A DNA stretch of 64,000 nt from Scalesia atractyloides (GCA_947069175.1 CAMTDV010000028.1:69858157-69922156), one strand, 5' to 3'. Counted from the first letter of the stretch, positions 35,796 to 49,282 are shown. The notes: generated by a model not told the origin, from the letters alone. Translations and numbers: made by a program.

Positions 35796-38094
35796 AGATT
35801 TCCTCGAATTGATGGATCCTATTAGGCAACATGCAATAATTTGTTAAAAAAAAATGAGAAACAATACATTAAAAGTGTGACAACTCGCATTTTCAGGTTA
35901 TTACCGTTAGTTTTCTCAGTGTAATCTTTATGGTTTTCTAGCACATACTACTTGCATGCACTTTACACGTGTAGGTGATAACACACAAACTAACATAAAC
36001 AAATGGGACTAGTTTCGTGTATACACTTAAAGTTAAATTGCTAACTTTCTATACAAGTTTTATTGTGTTGAAACTTGAGGGGCTTATTATGGACATAACA
36101 AACCCAGCTCCATATGTAACACCCGCTCATAGGCGGAAGCGCACGGTGTGATCTGATTGGTTCTCATTGCATACACATAAGTGAATATACTATATGAATA
36201 AAACATTCTCCAATGTCCATTACTGATATTGTTCTCAAAACACAACATAGGTTAAGTAGTTGTTACAAGCCATTAAATTGTCAAATTGTTAAATATTCAA
36301 AATGCAAGATTAAATACTAAGGTTTTGACCCTTATATCACCGCAAGTAGGCGAGATATGCTGGACAAATCTGTCAAAAAATGGCATAGGAGACTTGATAC
36401 CTGTTCCTTGATTGAACTTCTTGCAAAGATCCACTAATTACCTGAAATACATGTCAAGTTGAAAATCAACAAAAGTTGCGAGTTCATGTGTTTTAACTGT
36501 ATGAGTTGAATCCATAAAAGTATAATGTATTTGTATCAAAACCCGGTATGTAAAGCGTCAATGAAATCGTTGATCATTAATGTTTTGCAAGGACATTAAT
36601 ATGTGTGACGGCATAGGAAGCAATCCAAACCTAGACGATTTCTGTCGATTAACTTCGACTGGGACGACAAATGCACTCTTCTGTGTGGGTCCATGACCAA
36701 GAGTGGGGCTCGCCAACACCCGCTAGATCTAACCTTTGTACCGTGGTCTTAAATAAGATTAATGGTGCTTAAGTTCCACCCTATTCGCACATGATCTAAG
36801 TTGTTTCATTCCTTAGCTTATCATACCATTGAACATGTATTTCCCCCGATAGTTGTAAAACAGTAAAACATTTAAGATGAAAAGGGGGACATGAACTCAC
36901 TGCTTTGCTTTCTGCTAAACTGATTAACTCGAATACTTTTCTCCGGTTTCGTACCACAACCTACAAACGCGTTAGGTTTTGTTAGACACTTCGGTCTTTA
37001 AATGATTCTTGTTCTTGTTTCTTGTCTTAATTATTTACTAAGACTTGTTCAGTTTTGATTTTGTTTAGATATACATCTCAATGTATGATAACAATAGATA
37101 TACTTCATTAAGTATATGTGTATCCTTGCAACGCATGTGTTGCTAGCACGAGTATTACGTATGTGTTCCATGACACTTCATGGACGGGTTCCACCCGTTT
37201 GCCTCGACGACTCCATCGTCGGATATATTCCATATATAATTCTTCTTAATTATATATAATTCCACATTCGATGCGTCACTTAAAATATTATATTCTTAAC
37301 TTGTATTATTTGTATGCACTTCTTTATATATATAATTTTGTTTACGATGGGTTGGTTAAAAATAATCTATTTTTAACATGTATTGGTATATAATTATTTC
37401 ATGTGCATGTTTCATAATATATATGACCAACTATTGAAATTGTTAAGTATTATACCAATGTATTTCCCCCAGGTAAAGGTATACTTGCATTGGGTGTATT
37501 TGTGTATTTACCTTCGTATTCTTAGGGCTAAGTATAATACTTGTATATTGATATTTTCACCGATATTAATGGTATATATATTGGCATGTATTTGTACATA
37601 TAGAATACGTATATTTCTTGTATTTATTACCCCATCACTTTTGTGTATTCTTAAATTATATAATTCTAAGATATATTTAAATTAGTATATGTATTACAAT
37701 GATTGGTAGGTGTACATATCTAAATAATATATATTTTTGCGATTAGTTCTAGAAAAATATATATTTTAGTTTCCACAAAAAATAATATATTTTTAGGGGG
37801 TTTATGAAATATATATTTTACACACTTGAAAATAATATGTTTTTAGTATCGACAAAATACGATATAATGTATATACTTGTAAAAATATATATTTTGTCAC
37901 TTGTTCGGTTTTGAAAATAATATTTACCAAGCTTCGATATATTATATATTTTTAGTCCATAATTCATATATAGTCAAAACGTCCGAATAGTCCATATTTG
38001 CTTCCATGTATGGTATTGGATAGGTATATATATGTTTTGTAATTATTTGTTTGTCAATTATTATGTATTTATTTGTATGATTTATTTCAACTTC

Positions 38095-38135
<41 letters not shown>

Positions 38136-39970
38136 ATACAAATAACAAGCACATAAATTGTGATTCTTATGATCACTAAATGTATATTTTTCCAAAAAGA
38201 TATATTTATGCCCATTTTTATCTTTATAAAAATCATGTCTTCTTGAACTTATATTTTATACAACAACATGGGAGTTTTTATGTTTATGGTTTTTGAACAA
38301 GTTTACTTGTAAGAACTTTAAACCATATATTTTTCTAAGTGTTTAATTTTTATAAAAATTTTGCCATAGTTTCCCCTAGATTTAGGAGGTTTCCCATGTT
38401 TTTAAAACATGTTTTAAGCTTCAAAATCATCAATTTATTCCCAATCTTTCAACAAGTAATCCATGTACACATATATGTATTTTTAGGTCATGATGAACAT
38501 GGAACTTTACCAAAACATGTAGTCTTTTAACCATGTGTTTAAGATATTCATACATCTTTAAAAATGGGTTTAGTTTCTAATATACACTAACTTTGTTAAA
38601 AATCATTTTAACAACTTACTTATATATATTCTTAGAAAATATTACTAGTCATTTTAATGACATTTTCAGGATCATCCTTAATGTTAAAATATATTCATCA
38701 AGCTTTTTATTATTTTTAACCATATGATCATCCAACATCTCAAGAGTCTTACCACCCTTTTTATCCACTTTAAAAGCCCATTTATTATATATCATGTTCA
38801 TCACTTCTTTGATCATGGATCTTGTAAGATCCATGAGTATACTTGTTAGATCATGTTTTTAATCATCATCTAACAAGTTCACATATGATGGTTATGATAC
38901 ATAGCACAAAATAAACATCTACATATTTATTACAACTTCAAGATAGCTTTGTTTCCTTTAGATTATGTTACTTGTTAATATGTTCATCTTTTAAAGTTGA
39001 TGTTCTTGCATGGTGTAACTTATATATTATCAAAATACAAGTATTAAGATATCAAATGAAAGATTAGAAAGCTCACTACTAGCTCTTGTGGCTAGGGAAG
39101 TGGCAAGATGAACACTTGAAGAAGATGATGCAAAATAGGTGGATAAAAGCTCCCAAGAGAGGTCCTTGAACTTCCAAAGCTTGAACCTTCCTTAGTTAGG
39201 CTTGAGACACCCTTGGATATGCTTGGATTGGCTTGGAAATAACTTGAAGATGGAGATGATATGATGACTATAGTGGCCGTGAGTTTTGGGGTTCAAAGAA
39301 GGAGATGGAGTTTGAATTTTTGATGTTGGGATAAGGTGCTAGTTGGTTCTTCTTATGTTGGCAAGAGAACTCATGATCCTTTAGGTAATTACATGTTATT
39401 TCAAACATGTTAGGGGACAAAGATGTTTGGAGTAAAAGGGGACCCCCCTTGTTGGTTGTCCATATGCATGCTTCCTTTTCTTAACTTGGTTAGTTTTATA
39501 GTTTAGGTAATTAGTTAGGAAATTAGGGCTTAGTTAGGGGGTATTTATGTATTAGTGATTTTTGATGCATTTTAAAGTATAAATTGCCATGTACTAGTTT
39601 AATATTGTTAAATAATATTAATTAGTTTATATTTTATGTCTAGTTCATGTTCGGTTGTTTGACGGGCGCTCGGTTCGTTAACAGGTCCTCAAACGGGAGT
39701 TTAATCAACTTGTATGGAATTTAGGGATTTTAAATTAAACACAATGTGTTTAATGATTTTAACTAGTTGTATGATGTAAAAATATTGTTAACTAGTTCAT
39801 ATGATGTTTCAGATTGTGTCCGGGTGTTTGTTTCGTTGCCGGTTCGTTAAAACGTTAACTTTCAAGACTTATGTGATATGATATGTTATTGCGCCAAACA
39901 ATACTTTCAATGTCTTTTAAGAAATGCAGGATGTTTAACAATAATCCTGCATATTATTTAAGCTTGTATT
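35796..39970. other. AT-rich noncoding region
   Basis: No gene seen. At 36115 TGTAACACCCGCTCATAGGC resembles the outer end of a Tekay-like LTR, but I cannot find its partner end. Positions 37690-37960 hold diverged AAAATATATATTTT-type repeats. Positions 39590-39870 contain words (GTTCGGTTGTTTGACGGG) similar to LTR sequence. This is probably degraded LTR material. Confidence 0.45.
38101..38131. repeat. (AT)n microsatellite
   Basis: About 15 AT units without interruption. Confidence 0.95.
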
Positions 39971-40386
39971 TGCTGTGTCACACCCCGACCCGCAGCGAAA
40001 ACGGTGATCGGGGCATGATTGGGTTTTCATCAAAGCTCATGACATTTATTATAATGTTTCATATTTATTATTACAATTTAAAGGAGATCATACAATCAAA
40101 TCATACTAGTACAACATGTTCTATACATCTTTCTAGACTTCATTATTTTTCTTCTAAGGCACTTTTCCTATGTGTTCCTTGCTTCATCCTGTCCACCTGT
40201 ATCATGTGTAAAAATGGTTTTTGGATCAACAAAAAGTTGGCGAGTGAATCCTATGAAAACATTTAAACGTGTTTATTGAATTGATTATAAAATAAAGTGC
40301 ATAACCACATATGAGTAAATGTAGATGTAAATTTATTCACAATACACATAATATTAAATATTGCACACACATACAACAATTGATTG

Positions 40387-40549
40387 TTTTGAGGCACGCG
40401 TTGTTCAACTCGTCTCCCACGAGGAACTGATGGGCCTAATGAATGAGTTTTGAGGCACGCGTTGTTCTACGAACTGATGGGCCTAATGAATGAGTTTTAA
40501 GGCACGCGTTGTTCAACTCGTCTCCCACGAGGAACTGATGGGCCTAACA
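40387..40549. repeat. minisatellite in the solo LTR
   Basis: Three units of GAGGCACGCGTTGTTC ... GAACTGATGGGCCTAA. Units 1 and 3 are full (about 61 bp); unit 2 lacks an internal stretch of about 15 bp. Confidence 0.9.
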
Positions 40550-41040
40550 AATAATTTGCATACAACTTGACAATATGTAATACATAACAACAAACAATAT
40601 TTACATTCTAACTTTAGATCATAATATGGTATAGCACGAGTTTGAATAAGCGAATTAGTTTAAGCGACACATGATACACCCCAAAACATGAATAAAAAGG
40701 GAATTTTGTAAGAATTCACTCACAGTGGTTGCGTTTCTTGGATTGATGATGTGTGCGCCCGAATTCGGATTTAATCGGCAAGGGAACTAACCTAAATTAT
40801 AACATAATAGTCCGATAAATAAATAAACTTTTATTTGCGATTAATATTTTTAATTAGTGTTCTTAATGGGATTGTTAGGTTTATTTTTGTGAGTTCAAAG
40901 AAGTTTTCTAACTTTAAAAATATTATTTTTAAGTATTTTTAATTGATTTTTAAATAAAATAAATAAATAAAAGAAAATAAAATTTTTTGACTTTTTGACC
41001 AGTTGACCGTTGACTAGTGGACCGTTTACCGTTTGACTGT

Positions 41041-41660
41041 TGACCGGTTTGGTCGTGTATTTGTTTGCACTGAGTGAGGTTCGAACTTGTGACCTCCCGT
41101 ACGCGTGCACGCAGCTCTACCAACTGAGCTACGTGTCTAACCCGAAATATTTCTGTTTTTAATTATATATATATACAAATTAGATAAATCCATTTCTGTC
41201 CTTATTTAAAAACTTGAAAATTGCCAGAACCGGTGCGATAGCCTGGACTCGAACCCGCGACATGTTTAATGTTTTTGCACACAGTTCACCACTGGACTGT
41301 GTGTCTAACTTGATTATTATTCCGGTTTTTATTATACTTATATACTATTTAGATTTATCCAGAAATCATTTACTTAAAAAGAATTTTAATTATATCAAAC
41401 CGGTGCACATAACAGGACTCGAACTCGGGACCTGTTGTTTAACGTTGCACACAGTCCACCGATGGACTGTGTGTCTAACCTGGTTAGAATACTGGTTTTT
41501 ATTAAACTTAAATACTAACAGAAAGGTTCCGTATTTGGGTTTTATAAAAAGGGTTGAGTATTGTGACGAATCGGAACAAGGACAGACTCGAACTCGGTAC
41601 CTCTATGTTTCAAATGCACATAGTCCACCGCTGGACTGTATGTCTAACCCGAGATATAAC
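41041..41660 (-). repeat. tandem array of four tRNA-like modules
   Basis: B-box-like sites on the minus strand lie at about 41087-41077, 41256-41245, 41426-41415 and 41595-41584, a spacing of about 166-170 bp. Each has a D-arm-like partner: 41114-41131 is a perfect tRNA D-arm (TAGCTCAGTTGGTAGAGC), while 41282-41299, 41452-41469 and 41621-41640 are CAGTCCA..GGTG.ACTG variants. The AT-rich spacers also resemble each other, so whole units were duplicated. T-stems are imperfect, so functional tRNA is unlikely. The array lies sense to the LTR. Confidence 0.7.
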
Positions 41661-42378
41661 TCAATTTATATTATACATATACACAATCCAAAACTTCATC
41701 TTCTTCGTAAACTTTACCCAGAAACCAATCCCGACTGTTTCGATACATTCATCAATTTCTTTAGTAAATTGTAATTAACTACATATGAGATTAATAAAAA
41801 TGAGAGAGATTAGGTGTAAGATATACCGAACAGAGATCCCCTGTTTCTCCGGCGAGATTCCGATAACAGCAGGTTATTCCGGCGACGTGCATCTTGCGGC
41901 AGAGGATCTTCAGAAAGTTTGAGGTGAGTGTGGGTGACTTCGGTATGAGCTCTAGATGTTCTGTTTATAAAGTAAGGCAACAGAGATGGAAGGGGTTCGG
42001 TTTTCCGGCGACTTGCAGAGAATTCCGGCGAGTATGATGTTCTCCGATGATCAAGAACTTTTGAACAGAGTGTGAGAGTTGAGAGTGTAGATTGGATAAA
42101 AGTGAGCGAGCTAGGAAAGATCGCACAGGGTATGTAAGAACTTCTTCAACCGGATTGGATTTTCGATTTTGAACAGAAATTATGGTCCATGAATGAAATT
42201 GATTGAGTTTTCGGTTATAACTGACGTTAGTCATCAGTTATACTTGCTTAATTCCGGAGTCAAAAGAAACAGTCGTGGATTCGCGTAATTTCCGGAGTCT
42301 GCGGATTTGGGCGTGCTGGTTTTGAGTTTCGAGTTTTATATTAAGTACTAATTGTTTCAGTATTATTCCAAACTAAGC

Positions 42379-42442
42379 ATGTGGCGGAGTGGTGTGTTGG
42401 TTGTTTGGTGAACTAGCTGACCCGGATTCGAAACCCGGCAGC
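42379..42442 (+). other. tRNA-like module, opposite strand
   Basis: GGCGGAGTGG (A-box-like), then GGTGAACTAG and GGATTCGAAACC (B box). Matches 22151-22227 in order and wording, though the T-stem has a mismatch. Confidence 0.6.
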
Positions 42443-42633
42443 TTGTTATTTTTTTTTTGCACAAATTTTTAACCTTTGATAATTATAGTTTTTAAATACT
42501 AACATGTTTATTAATTATGTATTGTATAAAATTAATTTGAGCATTAAATACGCAACGAAAATTTTAACTGGATGTTCGGTTAATAAACGAAGCGGGTTTG
42601 GTTAACCCGGTTTTTGACGGATGTTACATGCTG

Positions 42634-43891
42634 GATTTTGCTGAATTGCTGTTTAGTGTATAGTTCCGGCAGTTTTCAGTACAAGTATTGTTTTTTGGAA
42701 AGTGTTAGCATTTATCCTTGCTTTCCCACATGGGGTTTAACATACAGTTTGCATTGGACTCTCATCTAAGTCCTAATTCTGCAGTTTAACTGCGTGCTGA
42801 CCCTGCGCTGCCGCAGCTAGTCTAATAGTCGTTTCCGATGCACTGTTTCAGGCAGTTTTTAGATGGTAACCACTAAACAAATAATATGCATCATATAACA
42901 TATTCAGTGCACTTTCTAGATTGATGTCATGCAATTCAAGCAGTTCAGTCATTCAAAACACATATTTATATCACATACTTTCTTGTTTAATTGTACAAAA
43001 ATTATTCAAAAGTCACAGTTGTCACACCATAAACTCGGACTACCTCTAAAAGGGTTCCTAAACCCGGAATCCTGTTAAACTCGGACACTCCTAAAACCCA
43101 ACACACAACTCGGAAACCCTAAACTCGAACATACTTCCCCCACTAAACCTCCTAAACTCGGAAACTCTATCTTGTTATACAAACTCGGACCAACTTTAAT
43201 AACCCCTCCTGACTCAAAGTTGTGTATATATATAAACATGCATGAACCCTAATCAGCCCCATTACATGCGATCTCCTGTCTTCCCCTGGACTCTTCTTTG
43301 GTCGACAGCACCCAGCACCCACGAAGCTTCTCTTGGCTTTCAAGCTTTTCACGATCCATATCTTTCTCGGTAATCTATCTTAAACTTGTTTGCAGTTCTT
43401 GTTTATAAGTGAATTCATGGCTGCGTTTTGATGATTACATGATGAATAAAACCTTGGGTTTACTAGAAATAAGAATCTTTATAGTTATGAAGTTTGTGGG
43501 TTAGTATGTTATGAATATATGCGTGTATTCTTAGGTTTTTTGATTTATAACATGATCCTGATGGTAACTTGTTGTTAGATATGATGTTAAACATTGTCAT
43601 GAACACGTTTTTATGAAGGGTTGAAAGCAAACAGCTTCTGCGAAGAAATTTAAGCTGACTTGTATTGGTTTTTTCTTGGTCAAAACATAACAAAATCGAA
43701 TAGTTCTTGAGTCTAAAACAAAGTCCAAAGAAATAGCTCTCAAACCTAACTGTATTCGTATTTTACCGACGAGTTTTGGTCAGTTAAAATATTTAAATAA
43801 AATCGATAAATATCAAATATCCCTCTTTAAATTAACATTATGCACTAAAACACTATACAATAAGAACTTACTTTGGTAATTGTATGTATAG
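42634..43891. other. noncoding region with AAACTCGGA repeats
   Basis: No gene seen. Positions 43030-43190 hold at least five copies of AACTCGGA spaced unevenly. A TATA-like stretch GTGTATATATATAAAC is at 43224-43239. This may be a decayed LTR promoter region. Confidence 0.4.
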
Positions 43892-44419
43892 GTGACTGGT
43901 CCAAGGTCACAGTGTGTGGTGAATGTAAGGGACAAAACATGTTCATGCAGGAAGGGAGATTTAACTGGCATGCCATGCAAACATGGTGGAGTAGCTATTT
44001 GGGATATGTCTAGGCATGATATTAGGGCTGGAATACCTTAATAGTGTGTTTATAAGATGTATTGGTTAGAAACATGGAAAAATGTCTACATTGATGTCAT
44101 CGAACCAATATATGTAATGTGGAGTCTATCTTAGTGTCCAACAATTCTTATCCCACCCAAATATCATAAGCATGTATGATTTGGATATGTTTAATTTGTA
44201 ATGTTGTAGTTGTTTAACATATATTAATTAGGTTTGTTTAAAGGTTGGAAAGGTCAAAAAACAAGAATGAAGGGTTTTGGAGAGGTTGAGGTTGAGGTAG
44301 TATTTTCAAGTGGAGACAAGATGACCAATAAAGGCAACACCGCCAAGTGCAACAAATTTGTAAACCTATGCCATAATTGCAAAAGTTGCAAAGGTCAATG
44401 TGGAAATGAGGGTTCCTAA
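43892..44419 (+). pseudogene. MULE transposase C-terminal fragment (SWIM zinc finger)
   Basis: After a likely acceptor (TGTATAG, 43885-43891) the frame reads CSCRKGDLTGMPCKHGG, a complete SWIM-type CXCXnCXH signature of MuDR/MULE transposases, followed by AIWDMSRHDIRAGIP and a TAA near 44040. ETWKNVYIDVIEP continues in another frame. A second segment (44234-44419) ends with a degraded zinc knuckle, AKCNKFVNLCHNCKSCKGQ. Only the C-terminal end survives. Confidence 0.75.
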
Positions 44420-44850
44420 TTTACTACAACACAAGAATAACAGACAAGTCAAGGTGCACTAATTCCAAGTCAATATGTTTAACTGGAGTTGTTATGATGT
44501 AACTATTTTAAGACAATGTTGGATATGTTTTCCATGATGTGTGACTGTTTTAGACAATGTTTTCTATGTTTTCCTTGTTGATGTTATGATGTAAACCTTT
44601 CTAAGGGTTTTTAAGGCAATGTTGGATGTTTTTTACTATGTTTGTTGTTCAAGTTAATGTTGGATGTTTATGACTTTGTTTACGTTATTGACAATGTTGT
44701 TTCTGTTGTGCCAAACTACACCAGTTGTTTCTGTTATATATGTAGGAAGTGGCTACAAACTGCACGAATTGCATCTGTTATATAGAAAGTGGCTAAGTCA
44801 AACAATACAAAACTAAACAAAGATAAGATTTTCATTAGAATACTATACCA

Positions 44851-45162
44851 TTACAAAGTCAAACATAACATCACTATAACACACTTAGACAAATGGAAGT
44901 CAAACATTACAAACTTATTTCTAGTGACAATCATCAGTTGACCAATCCGAATCGGAATCATGCTACCATTCATATAGATTGTGGTATCAATCTTCCACCA
45001 CTTCAGATTGAATGTTGTAATCCCATGCCTTCTCCAAAATATCAAGTCATGGTCCAACTCCAGATCTTCAAAATATTCTTTATATGTCCTTTCTTCTTCT
45101 AGAACAAGTAGGATTGGTTCAAAGTCATCATCTTTAAAGTATACATAATCATCAACTTGCAC
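44851..45162 (-). pseudogene. acidic exon-like ORF at the start of the 345-bp array
   Basis: Minus-strand reading QVDDYVYFKDDDFEPILLVLEEERTYKEYFEDLELD spans the first array unit and continues outside it. It looks like an acidic protein segment, possibly the N-terminal part of a MULE-type protein, but I cannot assign it. In the other array units the same reading ends at a stop right after LELD. Confidence 0.35.
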
Positions 45163-48100
45163 AGCCTCTTTTCCTAACTCATCAACTTCAGAGCTTCTTT
45201 TCCTGATTATGCAACTTGCACATCTTCTTTTTCAATCTCATCAACTTCATTATGCTTACAACATGGCTAACAAAACAAAATTCAAACAAACACTAACAAG
45301 ATGCACATGAATATAGCATGTTAAACGAAGAATTAGATCCAACAGAGGAAATTCCATCGTAAGTTACAAATAGAAATACCAATGACATTAGCCTAGTCCA
45401 ACTCCAGATCTTCAAAATATTCTTTATATGTCCTTTCTTCTTCTAGAACAAGTAGGATTGGTTCAAAGTCATCATCTTTAAAGTATACATACTCATCAAC
45501 TTGCACAGCCTCTTTTCCTAACTCATCAACTTTCAGAGCTTCTTTTCCTGATTATGCAACTTGCACATCTTCTTTTTCAATCTCATCAACTTCATTATGC
45601 TTACAACATGGCTAACAAAACAAAATTCAAACAAACACTAACAAGATGCACATGAATATAGCATGTTAAACGAAGAATTAGATCCAACAGAGGAAATTCC
45701 ATCGTAAGTTACAAATAGAAATACCAATGACATTAGCCTAGTCCAACTCCAGATCTTCAAAATATTCTTTATATGTCCTTTCTTCTTCTAGAACAAGTAG
45801 GATTGGTTCAAAGTCATCATCTTTAAAGTATACATACTCATCAACTTGCACAGCCTCTTTTCCTAACTCATCAACTTTCAGAGCTTCTTTTCCTGATTAT
45901 GCAACTTGCACATCTTCTTTTTCAATCTCATCAACTTCATTATGCTTACAACATGGCTAACAAAACAAAATTCAAACAAACACTAACAAGATGCACATGA
46001 ATATAGCATGTTAAACGAAGAATTAGATCCAACAGAGGAAATTCCATCGTAAGTTACAAATAGAAATACCAATGACATTAGCCTAGTCCAACTCCAGATC
46101 TTCAAAATATTCTTTATATGTCCTTTCTTCTTCTAGAACAAGTAGGATTGGTTCAAAGTCATCATCTTTAAAGTATACATAATCATCAACTTGCACAGCC
46201 TCTTTTCCTAACTCATCAACTTTCAGAGCTTCTTTTCCTGATTATGCAACTTGCACATCTTCTTTTTCAATCTCATCAACTTCATTATGCTTACAACATG
46301 GCTAACAAAACAAAATTCAAACAAACACTAACAAGATGCACATGAATATAGCATGTTAAACGAAGAATTAGATCCAACAGAGGAAATTCCATCGTAAGTT
46401 ACAAATAGAAATACCAATGACATTAGCCTAGTCCAACTCCAGATCTTCAAAATATTCTTTATATGTCCTTTGTTCTTCTAGAACAAGTAGGATTGGTTCA
46501 AAGTCATCATCTTTAAAGTATACATAATCATCAACTTGCACAGCCTCTTTTCCTAACTCATCAACTTTCAGAGCTTCTTTTCCTGATTATGCAACTTGCA
46601 CATCTTCTTTTTCAATCTCATCAACTTCATTATGCTTACAACATGGCTAACAAAACAAAATTCAAACAAACACTAACAAGATGCACATGAATATAGCATG
46701 TTAAACGAAGAATTAGATCCAACAGAGGAATTCCATCGTAAGTTACAAATAGAAATACCAATGACATTAGCCTAGTCCAACTCCAGATCTTCAAAATATT
46801 CTTTATATGTCCTTTGTTCTTCTAGAACAAGTAGGATTGGTTCAAAGTCATCATCTTTAAAGTATACATAATCATCAACTTGCACAGCCTCTTTTCCTAA
46901 CTCATCAACTTTCAGAGCTTCTTTTCCTGATTATGCAACTTGCACATCTTCTTTTTCAATCTCATCAACTTCATTATGCTTACAACATGGCTAACAAAAC
47001 AAAATTCAAACAAACACTAACAAGATGCACATGAATATAGCATGTTAAACGAAGAATTAGATCCAACAGAGGAAATTCCATCGTAAGTTACAAATAGAAA
47101 TACCAATGACATTAGCCTAGTCCAACTCCAGATCTTCAAAATATTCTTTATATGTCCTTTGTTCTTCTAGAACAAGTAGGATTGGTTCAAAGTCATCATC
47201 TTTAAAGTATACATAATCATCAACTTGCACAGCCTCTTTTCCTAACTCATCAACTTTCAGAGCTTCTTTTCCTGATTATGCAACTTGCACATCTTCTTTT
47301 TCAATCTCATCAACTTCATTATGCTTACAACATGGCTAACAAAACAAAATTCAAACAAACACTAACAAGATGCACATGAATATAGCATGTTAAACGAAGA
47401 ATTAGATCCAACAGAGGAAATTCCATCGTAAGTTACAAATAGAAATACCAATGACATTAGCCTAGTCCAACTCCAGATCTTCAAAATATTCTTTATATGT
47501 CCTTTGTTCTTCTAGAACAAGTAGGATTGGTTCAAAGTCATCATCTTTAAAGTATACATAATCATCAACTTGCACAGCCTCTTTTCCTAACTCATCAACT
47601 TTCAGAGCTTCTTTTCCTGATTATGCAACTTGCACATCTTCTTTTTCAATCTCATCAACTTCATTATGCTTACAACATGGCTAACAAAACAAAATTCAAA
47701 CAAACACTAACAAGATGCACATGAATATAGCATGTTAAACGAAGAATTAGATCCAACAGAGGAAATTCCATCGTAAGTTACAAATAGAAATACCAATGAC
47801 ATTAGCCTAGTCCAACTCCAGATCTTCAAAATATTCTTTATATGTCCTTTCTTCTTCTAGAACAAGTAGGATTGGTTCAAAGTCATCATCTTTAAAGTAT
47901 ACATACTCATCAACTTGCACAGCCTCTTTTCCTAACTCATCAACTTTCAGAGCTTCTTTTCCTGATTATGCAACTTGCACATCTTCTTTTTCAATCTCAT
48001 CAACTTCATTATGCTTACAACATGGCTAACAAAACAAAATTCAAACAAACACTAACAAGATGCACATGAATATAGCATGTTAAACGAAGAATTAGATCCA

Positions 48101-48499
48101 ACAGAGGAAATTCCATCGTAAGTTACAAATAGAAATACCAATGACATTAGCCTAGTCCAACTCCAGATCTTCAAAATATTCTTTATATGTCCTTTCTTCT
48201 TCTAGAACAAGTAGGATTGGTTCAAAGTCATCATCTTTAAAGTATACATAATCATCAACTTGCACAGCCTCTTTTCCTAACTCATCAACTTTCAGAGCTT
48301 CTTTTCCTGATTATGCAACTTGCACATCTTCTTTTTCAATCTCATCAACTTCATTATGCTTACAACATGGCTAACAAAACAAAATTCAAACAAACACTAA
48401 CAAGATGCACATGAATATAGCATGTTAAACGAAGAATTAGATCCAACAGAGGAAATTCCATCGTAAGTTACAAATAGAAATACCAATGACATTAGCCTA
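45052..48499. repeat. ten-copy tandem array, 345-bp unit
   Basis: The word CAGATCTTCA recurs at 45061, 45405, 45750, 46095, 46440, 46784, 47129, 47474, 47819 and 48164, with spacings of 344-345 bp. Units are almost identical. Variants form blocks: CTTTGTTC in units 5-8 and CTTTCTTC elsewhere; ACATACTC in units 2, 3 and 9 and ACATAATC elsewhere. Each unit carries on the minus strand a coding-looking segment (KVDELGKEAVQVDEYVYF to LELD). Confidence 0.97.
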
Positions 48500-49282
48500 G
48501 TAAAACAGATACACAACAAACAAGAACCAACTAAAGCCTAACAAAGTCTTCCATTCATTGCTTCCTTAGCTTTAGACCTTGCCAATTGTTCCTTGTCGTT
48601 GATATTCTTTAACAAAGTTGGGATTATCCCGTCACATCTTTGATATTAGCTCATCGTGGAAATCCACAATCACCCTTTGAAATGACACATTGATAAATTT
48701 GCAACTAAATTAACACAATTGAATTTTCACAGTCAATATCACATAACCTACAACACTTCATGTTCAATTAACCATGTATAACTACAAAGAATACAATTCT
48801 TATATAACACAAAAAACATCCTCACATCAGTATTTGAAATGTGATAGGCAATTGCAGCACTACAAGAACATTTCCCATCAGCAGCTTCGTACCTCTTTGA
48901 GTTCAATTTTTGCAGAGGATGAAGATGGAGACATTGTCGATCTGGGGAACTCAGTTGTCGATATGCAAGTACAAGGAGGGAAGGTGAAGTAAATTGAGGG
49001 AAAAACTAGTGCCAAGGGTATAAACATCATTTAAACAATTATAACTGTTGTTTGGACGGAGAGATAACAGAAAGGAGTATGCTGATGTCAATTGGAAAGG
49101 TAGGGGACTCAAGCTAACGAATTTTCAAAATAGGGACTCAATGTGTAAGTTGAGGTATACCATATGGATTCAAACTAAGGTTTACTCTTTTTATAATGAT
49201 TATGTGAATTATTTAGTGTATGTCAAGGGGTGATCTTTAATTTAATTTAATTTTTTTCCGAATTCCTATAACCCAAGTCCAA

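Larger units (their letters stand above)
39976..42628 (-). mobile_element. solo LTR, Tekay-like family
   Basis: The plus strand starts TGTCACACCCCGACC and ends GATGTTACA, i.e. minus-strand TGTAAC ... GTGTGACA, 2653 bp. It is flanked on both sides by TGCTG (39971-39975 and 42629-42633). No internal region is present, so this is the product of LTR-LTR recombination. It contains a minisatellite and five tRNA-like modules. Confidence 0.9.

Noticed and set aside
41041..41140. Functional tRNA gene
   Set aside because: The D-arm is perfect, but the T-stem and acceptor stem do not pair, and the unit is part of a repeat array inside an LTR.
36115..43020. Complete older LTR with the solo LTR nested in it
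   Set aside because: TGTAACACCCGC at 36115 looks like an LTR end, but no partner end or target duplication was found.
45052..48499. CRISPR-like array
   Set aside because: Long 345-bp contiguous units without spacers in a plant genome: a tandem repeat.
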